Positions 1 through 7,616 of a stretch of DNA of 64,000 bases are shown here, in pieces (position 1 is the first letter of the stretch; each line of letters begins with the position of its first letter). A program made the position numbers and the translations under genes. The notes under the pieces were generated by a model. The model saw only the letters and a list, made by a program, of their open reading frames with translations, ran no database searches and was not told where the DNA came from. The DNA lies in assembly GCA_965116115.1 (NCBI GenBank), contig OZ220486.1, forward strand, positions 806,001-870,000. The letters are read 5' to 3'. The DNA comes from JAPOXR01 sp965116115. Its GTDB lineage: Bacteria; Pseudomonadota; Alphaproteobacteria; Rhodobacterales; Rhodobacteraceae.

Positions 1-840
1 TCACCTCCGACTCCGCCGGCTGATCGATCAAGCGGTAATACCCTTTAATCATAGCTTTGTCTCCCTGCGCGGCCGCCGGGAACGACTCTCCGGGACGGTC
101 GGCCGCCGTCATCGCCGATATCGCCAGCCGCCGGCTGAGACGCTCATCGGCCAGCGGCGCGCCGCCGAATTCGTTCTCCGCCTGCGATTCCCGGTCAAGG
201 CCGTCGGCCGGACCTGAAGGCCGCAGAGGTTCCGGTTCCGTGCCGAGCTGTCTGCCTGGTCGCGCCTGAGAGGGCGCAGCCAGACCGCCTTGACCGGGCG
301 CGGACCGTCGCCGCGGGCGGCGAAACGCCCGCGCCCGGCGCTGCGCCCGGCGCATTCCCAGCCGGCGGCGGCGAATGCCGTGCCCGCATGCTCGCGCACA
401 TCGACGAACGTCTCCACTGGCAGCGGACGGAAACGGTAAATCCTCTCGAAATCATCGCCGAGCCTGTCGAAACACAGTTTCAGGGCCCGTGTCGCCAGGT
501 TCCGGCAGCCCGTCATCGGGCGGATGAGGAACCGGCTCAGGCAGACGACGGCATGGTTCAGACAACGCGACCGCTTGTCCTCGTCCCAGCCGATCCACCG
601 GTCACGCGCGGCGAGACGAAACGCCGGGGCGGAAAACCCCAGGCCGCCGAGAACGCCGTGCTCCGAGACGAGCAGATAACGCAGCTGCGGACCGGCGTGG
701 GAAACGGCCCCGCGCGGATGCTCGCGGACTGTGATCTCGTTCCATACCCGCCGGTCCTCAGGCCCGTCCGCCGGAACGAGCCGCAGCCCGGCGATGCCCG
801 AGACATCGGACGGAACGCCGGACGGCGGCGGGGGCCTTCA
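1..840 (-). pseudogene. Broken DUF4338 (DruA-like) / Tn5-type transposase relic
   Basis: Reading the minus strand from 840 down gives an open frame of the DUF4338 family, including the stretches HPRGAVSHAGPQLRYLLVSE, LGFSAPAFRLAARDRWIGWD and CLNHAVVCLSRFLIRP. After about position 250 the frame changes. From about 180 to the window edge the minus strand reads as the N-terminal DNA-binding region of a Tn5/IS4-type transposase (ENEFGGAPLADERLSRRLA, then QGDKAMIKGYYRLIDQPAES). DUF4338 proteins are best known as DruA of the Druantia defence system, but they also occur beside or fused to transposases, and that is the context here. The frame change, an in-frame stop at 838-840 and the missing N-terminus mark it as a pseudogene. 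The rest of the transposase lies outside the window. Confidence 0.75.
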
Positions 841-929
841 AAACCGAGGGAATCGACGGCAATTCTGACATGCGGCGAATCATAGCCGCGGCGAAATGCT
901 TGGTCAAGCAAAAATTACGGGGAACTGGC

Positions 930-1186
930 AGGGCGCCGCAGCTCGGCGTGCCGTGTTTCAGATCCATGAACTCAAGCAGGAATTTCCTCTTGATTTTGCC
1001 GTATTCGACTGTGTCAGCGCATGTTTCGCCTCCCGATATGACGGTCAGAAGAGCGGTCATGAGCATTTCGTGAAGGTCGTTCCGAATGGCGTTGCTGCGC
1101 CGGAGATCGGTGATGCCGTTGAAAACATGAGATAAATCAGCTGTCCGCCTGCCTCTGTTTGCATTATTGAGGCATTGATGGAACAA
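930..1186 (-). pseudogene. ISAs1-family transposase N-terminal fragment
   Basis: The minus strand encodes LSHVFNGITDLRRSNAIRND followed by LHEMLMTALLTVISGGETCA and EYGKIKRKFLLEFMDLKHG, the typical start of ISAs1-family transposases (the domain associated with DDE_Tnp_1). Homology stops near 930, where the sequence passes into the DUF4338 relic, so only about 80 of roughly 370 residues remain. The same 5' end recurs at 45030-45323, so at least two ISAs1 5' fragments lie in the window. Confidence 0.7.
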
Positions 1187-1373
1187 AATGAGATGACTGG
1201 AAAGCAGAAAAATTCAAAAGTGCAGCCCTATTTGTCAACAGACCCTAAATTGTATTCCCTTTAGCTGTCAATTCAGCTCTGATCGCGACTGAATGATTGT
1301 CAGCTGACCACGATTTCGGTCTTTCGCGATGCGCCGGGGTGCTGTAAGTTGCGGGGTGCGATTCCAATTCCAG

Positions 1374-1388
1374 AAAGGAAATATCATG
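1374..1388 (+). promoter_or_regulatory. Ribosome binding site deciding the autotransporter start
   Basis: AAGGA at 1375-1379 lies 6 nt before ATG 1386-1388. No such signal precedes GTG 1442, the first possible start in the long autotransporter frame, and that frame is closed by TGA at 1439-1441. Translation therefore probably begins at 1386, in a different frame from the main coding region, and depends on the length of the G tract at 1454-1463. Confidence 0.6.
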
Positions 1389-1441
1389 ATAGGATCAGTC
1401 AGATGGATTTCAGAACAGGCATCGGTGAAAGCCCGCGCTGA

Positions 1442-3733
1442 GTGCTGCCGACTGGGGGGGGGGCATCACCACATTGGGTCCGGCTCTCCGCCGCCTGCTC
1501 GGCTCTCGCATTACTGACGGCGCTTCCGGCCGCCCCGCCGCTCGGCGCACAGACCGCGGACAACCATTGCGTGCCCTCCGTTACCGGGGGTTCCGAGTTC
1601 GTCTACTCCGGGCCTCTCACCTACAGCGGCGCCTTCACAGATACGCCGGGCGTATCACCCTCAGATTCAGACATCAAATCTGCGATCCATTGCTCCGAAA
1701 TTGACCATGAAGACGGCGTGAAGCTGACCTTCGGCGGAACGATCGGCGAGAAAGACGACCCTGTCGGTGCCATCGGCATCGAGGTCACTACCGCCGATGA
1801 CGCGGCTAACGGTGCCATCACAATTATCAACAACGGCGAGATTTACGCGGACTCCACCAACACGAGTGACGGGCGCGGCATCAGTGCCTATATCAAGAAC
1901 CCGGCAAGCACAGACGGCCTCACGGTCACCCACAACGGCAAGATCGTCTCGGAAAATTATGCGATCTCCGCGTACCATGACGGGCTGGGTCCTGTCACGG
2001 TCAACACGGGGGAAGACAGCACGATGGAGGTGAAAGATTTCGGCAACGCGCTTACGGAGGAGTTCCCGGAAAGGGGCGTCATTTATATCTGGATCGACAG
2101 CGATGCGGGCGGCACGGACGGCGACAGCACGGGCGTCACGACGGTCAACCACAAGGGCAGGCTGCTGGGGGTCACGGACGGGATATTTATCGAGGGCGAT
2201 GGAACGGGCGACGTCAACGTCATGACGGGGCGGGAAAGCGCGATCCGAGTGAAATACAAAGGCATCTATATCGAAGCCGAAAATTCCGCGGCGACGAACA
2301 AGGGCGCTGTTACGGTCACCCACGGCGGGGTGATCGCAGCGGGCGGACACGGAATCCACGTCGAGCACAAGGGAACGGGCCGCGTCTCGGTGACCGTGAG
2401 TCCCGGCGCTTCCGTCATGTCGGGAGGTACCGGCATCTATGTCGACGGCCCCTCGCTTGCCGACGGAAGGCGCGCACAGACAGTCACAGTCCGGGGCAAA
2501 GTCACAGGCGGCGACGGAGACTCCGCCGGCGTGCGCATGTCAGGAGGCGGGGGCACAGTAGTCATCGGGCCGATGGCTCATGTGGGTTCGCAATCGGGCG
2601 CGGCGGTCAGGATCGACCCCGCCGGCAAGCTGGAAGTCATCCTGGAAAAAGGCGGGGACGGTTTGTACGGCAATCTTGACGGCAAGGTGCTCAACGATCC
2701 GGAGATGACAACCTTCAAGACCCGCGCCGGCAGCGATGCGGGCACGGAAGAGACCTTGGCCGCGGGCGGCATGGTGGATATGCGCGGGGAGACGAAAGGC
2801 GTTTACGACGAGGTGTTCCGGGCGGAGCTGATGACGGCCGCGGACGGGCATGAGTTCAAGAAAACGACATTCCGGAGCTACCATCCCCGGGCGCGTGTTT
2901 ACGAAGCTTTGCCATCGGTGCTGCTGGACCTGAACGGGCAGATCTCGTACCATAAGCGCATGTCGGCCCCGCGCGGCGACAACGGCGCTTGGGCGCGCGT
3001 CGAGGCGAGCGACGGCAAGCGCGCGGCGGCCGGTTCGACGGTCGGGAAGGGCCTTTCCGGCACGGCGCTGTCTTGGGATATCGAGCATCAGGGAGTTGAG
3101 GCCGGTTTCGACATCCCGGCTGATGAGGCGCTGACGCTGGGGCTGAGCGCGCACACCCGGCGGGGCAAGGCGGCGGTGAAGGGCGGCGGCGGGATAGAAG
3201 CCTCCGGCACGGGTCTCGGGCTTTCGGCGGCGTATGCCGGCGGGAGCGGTTTCTATGTCGATGGGCGGATTTCCTGGACCCGGTTCAGCGGCATCGGTCT
3301 GACTTCCGAGGCGCGCGGCCAAGTGGCGTCGGGTCTGTCGGGAAGCGGCTATGCAGTCGGAGTTGAGGCGGGCCGGCGCATGGTTCTGGAGAACATGACG
3401 CTGACGCCGCGCGGCGGTCTTGTCCTGTCTTCGGCGGATGCCGGGGATTTCGATGACGCGCCGGGGGTCGCGGGCGGCGGCAAAGTGTCTGTGACCAAAG
3501 CTCAGAGCCTCAAGGGCCGCCTCGGTGCGCTGGCGGAGACCGGTTTCGGCGGCGATGCCGGGTCCGGGAGAGCGTTCGCCTCTCTGGATGTGGAGCGCGA
3601 GTTCTCGCCGGACCGCTCGGTCACGGCGTCGGGGACGGAGCTGGCGTCTGAGGAGAAGGCGACTTGGCTGCGCCTCGGCTTGGGCGGGTCGTTGAATGTG
3701 GCCGGGCCGGGCATGGCGACGCTTTCCGGCTAG
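1442..3733 (+). CDS. Autotransporter (type V secretion) with beta-helix passenger
   Basis: The long frame starts in a signal-peptide core (VRLSAACSALALLTALPAAP) with an AQ cleavage region. It continues into a glycine- and valine-rich passenger with recurring VTHxG, VNxG and GIYxxG units typical of a right-handed beta-helix. A C-terminal autotransporter barrel starts near residue 510 (GAWARVEASDGKRAAAGS) and shows alternating short strands. The passenger should be carried across the outer membrane and exposed. GTG 1442 has no ribosome binding site; the likely start is ATG 1386, out of frame by one base across the G10 tract, so this allele would be OFF unless the tract changes. The frame ends at TAG 3731-3733, where 23 more in-frame codons would complete the barrel with a terminal Phe. 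A ruined relative lies at 49260-49920. Passenger target unknown. Confidence 0.85.
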   Translation: MLPTGGGASPHWVRLSAACSALALLTALPAAPPLGAQTADNHCVPSVTGGSEFVYSGPLTYSGAFTDTPGVSPSDSDIKSAIHCSEIDHEDGVKLTFGGTIGEKDDPVGAIGIEVTTADDAANGAITIINNGEIYADSTNTSDGRGISAYIKNPASTDGLTVTHNGKIVSENYAISAYHDGLGPVTVNTGEDSTMEVKDFGNALTEEFPERGVIYIWIDSDAGGTDGDSTGVTTVNHKGRLLGVTDGIFIEGDGTGDVNVMTGRESAIRVKYKGIYIEAENSAATNKGAVTVTHGGVIAAGGHGIHVEHKGTGRVSVTVSPGASVMSGGTGIYVDGPSLADGRRAQTVTVRGKVTGGDGDSAGVRMSGGGGTVVIGPMAHVGSQSGAAVRIDPAGKLEVILEKGGDGLYGNLDGKVLNDPEMTTFKTRAGSDAGTEETLAAGGMVDMRGETKGVYDEVFRAELMTAADGHEFKKTTFRSYHPRARVYEALPSVLLDLNGQISYHKRMSAPRGDNGAWARVEASDGKRAAAGSTVGKGLSGTALSWDIEHQGVEAGFDIPADEALTLGLSAHTRRGKAAVKGGGGIEASGTGLGLSAAYAGGSGFYVDGRISWTRFSGIGLTSEARGQVASGLSGSGYAVGVEAGRRMVLENMTLTPRGGLVLSSADAGDFDDAPGVAGGGKVSVTKAQSLKGRLGALAETGFGGDAGSGRAFASLDVEREFSPDRSVTASGTELASEEKATWLRLGLGGSLNVAGPGMATLSG
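1454..1463 (+). repeat. Ten-G homopolymer, likely phase-variation switch
   Basis: Ten consecutive G residues lie between ATG 1386 and the hydrophobic core of the autotransporter signal peptide. With ten G the ATG 1386 frame ends at 1517. With eleven or eight G it would join the long frame and produce a complete signal peptide and autotransporter. Homopolymeric G tracts in this position are a classical slipped-strand switch for surface proteins. Confidence 0.7.
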
Positions 3734-3806
3734 GTGTTCTACGCTACGGCCGGGAGCGGCAACAGCGGTCTCGGCGGCGCCCTTTCGCTCGGCGTCCGCT
3801 TCTGAT
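3731..3806 (+). other. In-frame extension after amber codon: missing last barrel strand
   Basis: Reading through TAG 3731-3733 gives VFYATAGSGNSGLGGALSLG followed by VRF and then TGA at 3804-3806. An alternating strand ending in Phe is the usual C-terminal signature of outer-membrane barrels and the signal read by the BAM machinery. The amber codon therefore removes the last strand. CAG to TAG is a single transition, so a recent nonsense mutation of a Gln codon is the simplest reading. Confidence 0.7.
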
Positions 3807-3819
3807 CCGGGAATGAGTC

Positions 3820-3845
3820 TCCTCCCCTGCAGGCGGGGGAGGAGT
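3820..3845 (+). terminator. Hairpin terminator candidate after the autotransporter
   Basis: CTCCTCCCC at 3820-3828 pairs perfectly with GGGGAGGAG at 3837-3845 across an 8-nt loop and is followed by TTTCC. It lies 14 nt after the second stop codon of the autotransporter. The stem is strong but the T run is only three bases. Confidence 0.5.
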
Positions 3846-4551
3846 TTCCGACGTCTCGCATGCCTGCCGCCGTTGAGAGGAATGCCTCCGGCGCGCAGCC
3901 GTTGAATGTCTTCCCGCGCCGGCGCTTGTTTTTCATGACGGACCTGTCCGGGCGTCAGCCGAGGCCCGTGAGACGCGTCGGTCTTGGCATCTGTCATTGT
4001 TGAATTGCTGGATAAAGAGAGATAGAGAGTGCAGCAGACGCTTCCGGCATGTCACAAGTTGACGTTTCCGGTTTCTGTTCCCGATCCGCCCTTGCCGTCA
4101 ATTCGACTGTGTCTGACTGCTGGTCGGAATTTCATCGGCGGAAACGGAAGATATGCTGATGATATCAGCCGGCAGCCTCTCTGCCGGGACCAAGCCGCGG
4201 CAAATGCCGGGGATGCCCCGCGAAAGCGTTTCCGAAGGCCGTCCGTCGCGAGGAAAACGCCGCCTGGATCCGGTCGCAGGACGGGCAACCGGACGAATGG
4301 GCCGGGCCGGATGCCGGAAGACGGTGATCGCCTGTAGAATTTTGAACAGAGAGTGAAAACGGAAGGGTGCGTACAAATTGAACCAAGGTAGTAATCCGAC
4401 ACAGCGGGAATGACAGCAATCCGTGTTCGGCGGAGGCTCTGATTCCCGGCTGCAGCCTTTCTGCTGAGATTGCGGTAACGGTGCTGGTCTGAACAATGAT
4501 GAAATGCTGTCGGCCGGGCATTCCAGCCGGATCTGATCAGGAATCCGGCGG
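3846..4551. other. No recognisable gene
   Basis: The open frames here, such as the minus-strand one at 4052-4567, are rich in Arg, Ser and Pro and match no family I recognise. The stretch separates the autotransporter from the IS630 relic. Confidence 0.5.
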
Positions 4552-5580
4552 TTGCAGTTTGCTTCACGCCGGCGGCGGGCTCATGTCCTTCTTCTCACGG
4601 ATGAGAACCGGAAGAGCGGCGGGCGCACCGCTGCCGACGCCGCAGATTCCGCCGGGGCCGGCACGGCGACGGTCAAGCGGCTCCGCCGGCGTTTCGCCGA
4701 AGAGGGTACAGCGGCCTCAGGCGCAGGCGGCGGTTGAACCGCGTTCCTCCGAAGCTTGACGGCGAGGGCGAGGCGAAGCTGACGATGACCAACTGCCCGG
4801 AGCCTCCCGAAGGGCTTTCCTCACAGCCGCCGGGGCTGCTCGGCGAGCGGTCAGCCGCGTTGAATGTCGTCGACGGCATTTTCCGGGAGGCGGTCCGGCG
4901 GACATAAAAAACGATTTGAAACCGCACCTTACGCGTTGCCGGCGCATTCCGGCGGGAAAAAGCGGCGACTTCGCATGCTTGATGGAGGATGAGCTTGATG
5001 TCTGTCAGCGGAAGTTCGGCGAGGACGAGGTGCCAGCCTGCACAGCCGAGGCTTTGAGAAAGCGGATGAAGGAGGCCCGCACGGCTTTGCCGACCGCTCC
5101 CGGCCTGCCGGCGTGCTTCGACTGCGGATACGAGCGCAACGGGACGGCGAATCTGTTCATGGTTCATGCGCCGCTTTCAGACCAGGGCATGTCAAGATCA
5201 CCGACCGTCGGACGAAGAAAGATTTCGCCGGGCTCCTCAGAGACATCGCCGACGTTCACTTCCCCGGCAAAAAAATCGTGCCGGCTGCAGCTGACCTCGA
5301 TGCGTTTGAGTTGTTGAGGCTTTACCATGCTTTTCCGCCGGAGCAGTCCGGCCGGCTCCGCAAGCGTTTCGAGGTTCATCATGCGCCGAGACACGGCACC
5401 CGGCTGAACATCGCCGAGAGCGGATCAGCGCGCTGAGCCGTCAGCGCCTGTCCCGGCGCATCCCCGACCGGGAGACGCTCCGCCGCGAGGCTTCGGCACG
5501 GCGGAAAGCGCGCAACGCCGACCCGGCTCCGGTCAAACAGCGGTTCACCGCCGAAGACGCGCACATTAAACTGCGCTTTG
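4552..5580 (+). pseudogene. IS630-family transposase relic, copy 1
   Basis: Pieces of an IS630 transposase follow one another in shifting frames. There is a helix-turn-helix part (TATVKRLRRRFAEEG, near 4670-4710), then NDLKPHLTRCRRIPAGKSGD and MEDELDVCQRKFGED (4910-5030), a catalytic-core part (HVKITDRRTKKDFAGLLRDI, near 5190-5250) and the end LRKRFEVHHAPRHGTRLNIA (about 5355-5415). Several frameshifts make it non-functional. The last residues of the usual C-terminus (KLxxLYPSI) are missing because the sequence switches near 5580 to another transposase fragment. Copy 2 at 44383-44964 is closely related. Confidence 0.75.
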
Positions 5581-5583
5581 ACA

Positions 5584-5819
5584 GGTGCGGGTATATTTCG
5601 GAGGCGGAGCGGGAGCGTCAGCCGGGACCCCGTTGCGTGAAGGCCTGCCGCCGGCGTCCGGCTGCAGAATCTGCTGCGAACCGTCTTTATCGCCGCTCTG
5701 GGCCGGGCGTGGAACCATGGCCGAGGGCGTTTGCGGCGGCGGCAAACCGAGATCAGCCTGGAAAGCTGCCGCCGAAAATCAGCAGATGCGGGAAAGGAAG
5801 AAAGCGACGCGCCGCCTGA
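5584..5819 (+). pseudogene. ISNCY-like transposase C-terminal fragment, copy 1
   Basis: The sequence reads GYISEAERERQPGPRCVKAC and on to an Arg-rich end at TGA 5817-5819. It aligns by eye with the better preserved fragment at 43232-43588 (GYLSKAERKRQSEPGFAEAR). At least one frameshift separates the two halves. It is fused directly to the IS630 relic and ends 110 nt before the thioredoxin-like gene. Confidence 0.6.
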
Positions 5820-5929
5820 CGAACAGCGACTCATTTCCGGCCCGGCGAAAAACATGTCCCGCTATTGCAAAAAAGAGGGTTTTCTGGCAGATGATGCATA
5901 TCTGCGGAGTTAACCGACGGTTGTGCCAA

Positions 5930-6826
5930 ATGCTCAAATTCAACAAACAAACTTCAGCTGAAAACATAAAAACGGGATCTGAGTCGGCTTTTGCCGCGGA
6001 TGTCATTGAAGCGAGCCGCAATGTTCCCGTGATCGCCTATTTCAGCGCATCTTGGTGCGGCCCCTGCAAGACGTTCGGGCCGGAGCTTGAAAAAGCTGTC
6101 CGTGATTCCGGCGGCGCGGTCACGTTGGTCAAGTTCGATGTTGACAATTGCCAGCGGCTCGCGGCCCAGTTGGGAGTGCAATCTGTCCCGACAGTGTTCG
6201 GCTTCGCCGACGGCAGGCCTGTTGACGCCGTAATGGGTGCCCAGCCAGCCTCGCAGATTAAGGCATTTGTCGGTAAACTCGCCAAAATGGGCAAAAGCGA
6301 CGACATCGCTGCGGAAGTCGAAGAGGCCGAAAATCTACTGGCTTCAGGGGCCGCAGTCGACGCCGCGCAGCGGTTCGCCGCCATTCTGTCCGATACCCCG
6401 GACAATGCGGCTGCCCTCGGCGGAATGTCGCGGGCTTATCTCGCGCTTGGAAACCTCGACTCCGCTGAGGCCATTTTGAATTCCGCCCCGGCTGAAATCG
6501 CGGAATCCCAGGAGGTGCTGGCGGCGAAGGCGTCAGTCGATCTCGCTAGGCAGGCCGTCGCAGCAGGCCCGGTCGGCGAACTCCGGTCCAAAGTCAGCGC
6601 CGATCCTGAGGATCATCAATCGCGCCTTGAACTGGCTGTCGCGCTGCATGCGGACGGCCAGAACGAGGCTGCAGTCAACGAATTGCTGGAGCTGTTCCGG
6701 CGCGACCGCGAATGGCGGGACGGCGCGGCGCGGGCCCAGTTGCTGAAGATATTCGACACGCTCAAACCGAATGATCCGGTCGCGCTGAAAGGTCGGCGGC
6801 GGTTTTCGTCCATGGTTTTTTCGTGA
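5930..6826 (+). CDS. Thioredoxin/TPR co-chaperone, CnoX/YbbN family
   Basis: A 298-residue cytosolic protein: an N-terminal thioredoxin fold with active site SWCGPC (residues 41-46) and cis-Pro region QSVPTVFGFADG, followed from about residue 115 by helical tetratricopeptide-like repeats (EAENLLASGAAVDAAQRFAA, GGMSRAYLALGNLDSAEAIL). Length and layout fit the YbbN/CnoX family, which protects and hands over oxidised clients to chaperones. ATG 5930 was chosen because the family begins about here; ATG 5891 in the same frame is possible but would add an unrelated Cys-rich leader. It leads a typical alphaproteobacterial set (LON-domain protein, Trm112-like protein, UbiH-like gene). IS relics lie immediately upstream, so its native promoter may have been altered. 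Confidence 0.85.
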   Translation: MLKFNKQTSAENIKTGSESAFAADVIEASRNVPVIAYFSASWCGPCKTFGPELEKAVRDSGGAVTLVKFDVDNCQRLAAQLGVQSVPTVFGFADGRPVDAVMGAQPASQIKAFVGKLAKMGKSDDIAAEVEEAENLLASGAAVDAAQRFAAILSDTPDNAAALGGMSRAYLALGNLDSAEAILNSAPAEIAESQEVLAAKASVDLARQAVAAGPVGELRSKVSADPEDHQSRLELAVALHADGQNEAAVNELLELFRRDREWRDGAARAQLLKIFDTLKPNDPVALKGRRRFSSMVFS

Positions 6827-6861
6827 AGGAAACCGATCGCCTGTTTCCGCGGTCAAATGAA

Positions 6862-7369
6862 ATGGTCTCACTCGCAGGTCCGCCGGAGATGATTCCGCTT
6901 TTCCAACTGTAGAGCATCACGTCGTATCCGCGGTGCGAGATCATGTTTTCGTTCGGTGATCCGCACCATCTGGTGATGTTGAAAAACGCTTGCAATACGG
7001 AGCGGCGCCTGGTCGGCGTCATTCAGCCCAAGAGTTCGGAAGGGTATCTGTTCGCGGTCGGCTGTGCTGTGCGGATTGAAACACTGCAGGTTTTGGACGA
7101 CGGCCTGCACTCCGCCTATCTGCGAGGATTCTCAAGATTCAGACTTACAAAAATCATTTCGGAATTCCATCCTTGTCGTCCCGGTTTGTCCGAGGATGCT
7201 CTTTTGTCACATGTTGCCGGGTTGCCGGGGCAGGACACAGAAAGATAATATCCGGCTGCTTAGTCATATATATGATTCCCAAATAAAGACGCTTGCCGGC
7301 CGCCGCGCTGCGCTTGAGACATTGATGAAAATTGAAAATTCCGGAAAAAGATCAATGAGTCTGCAATGA
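6862..7369 (+). pseudogene. Broken LON substrate-binding-domain protein
   Basis: ATG 6862 opens with MVSLAGPPEMIPLFQL and meets TAG at 6910-6912. Reading on in frame gives MFSFGDPHHLVMLKNA, RRLVGVIQPKSSEGYLFAVG and LRGFSRFRLTKIISEF, a clear LON N-terminal (PUA-like) domain. That frame ends at 7248, well short of the usual 200 or so residues. Another frame (LAGRRAALETLMKIENSGKR) continues to TGA 7367-7369, which overlaps the next gene's ATG as ATGA. That overlap suggests the original gene ran to 7369 and has since gained a nonsense codon and at least one frameshift between about 7150 and 7270. In relatives this small LON-domain protein sits between the thioredoxin-like and Trm112-like genes; its function is poorly defined. 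Confidence 0.75.
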
Positions 7370-7548
7370 GCGGAAAGACGGAAATCAACAGAAAAATGCT
7401 TGAGACTCTGGTCTGCCCGGTCACGCATGCCCGCCTGACCTATGATCAGGAAGCGCAGGAACTGATTTCAAAGGCCGCCGGGCTTGCCTTCGAGATACGC
7501 GGAGGAATTCCGATCATGCTCGAGAGTGAGGCGCGGCGGCTTGAATGA
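7366..7548 (+). CDS. Trm112-like protein (UPF0434/YcaR type)
   Basis: A 60-residue protein with MLETLVCPVTHARLTYDQEA near the start and GLAFEIRGGIPIMLESEAR at the end, the compact Trm112/YcaR fold. Many members bind zinc with four Cys. Only one of the usual cysteines is evident here (LVCPVTHARL), so metal binding may be absent, as in several bacterial members. Its ATG overlaps the end of the broken LON gene as ATGA, so it was probably translationally coupled to it. It ends 68 nt before the convergent UbiH-family gene. Trm112 partners methyltransferases in other organisms; the bacterial short forms have no settled role. Confidence 0.8.
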   Translation: MSGKTEINRKMLETLVCPVTHARLTYDQEAQELISKAAGLAFEIRGGIPIMLESEARRLE

Positions 7549-7616
7549 TGACTCCGCCGGATGGCGGCCCGAGCCTGCGGTGAACCGGCAAGCGGTACGG
7601 AATCAACGGAATTCAG

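Noticed and set aside
1..840. A genuine Druantia defence locus
   Set aside because: The DUF4338 reading is frameshifted and adjoins a transposase; no other Druantia gene is visible.
2540..3997. 485-codon minus-strand open frame
   Set aside because: It is antisense to the autotransporter barrel, Arg-rich and without domains.
3731..6912. Possible reassignment of TAG as a sense codon, suggested by two in-frame TAG codons
   Set aside because: TAG is also the normal stop of several intact genes here (for example pmbA at 36335-36337, hipA at 47304-47306 and the DUF1156 gene at 59275-59277), so a genome-wide recoding is not supported.
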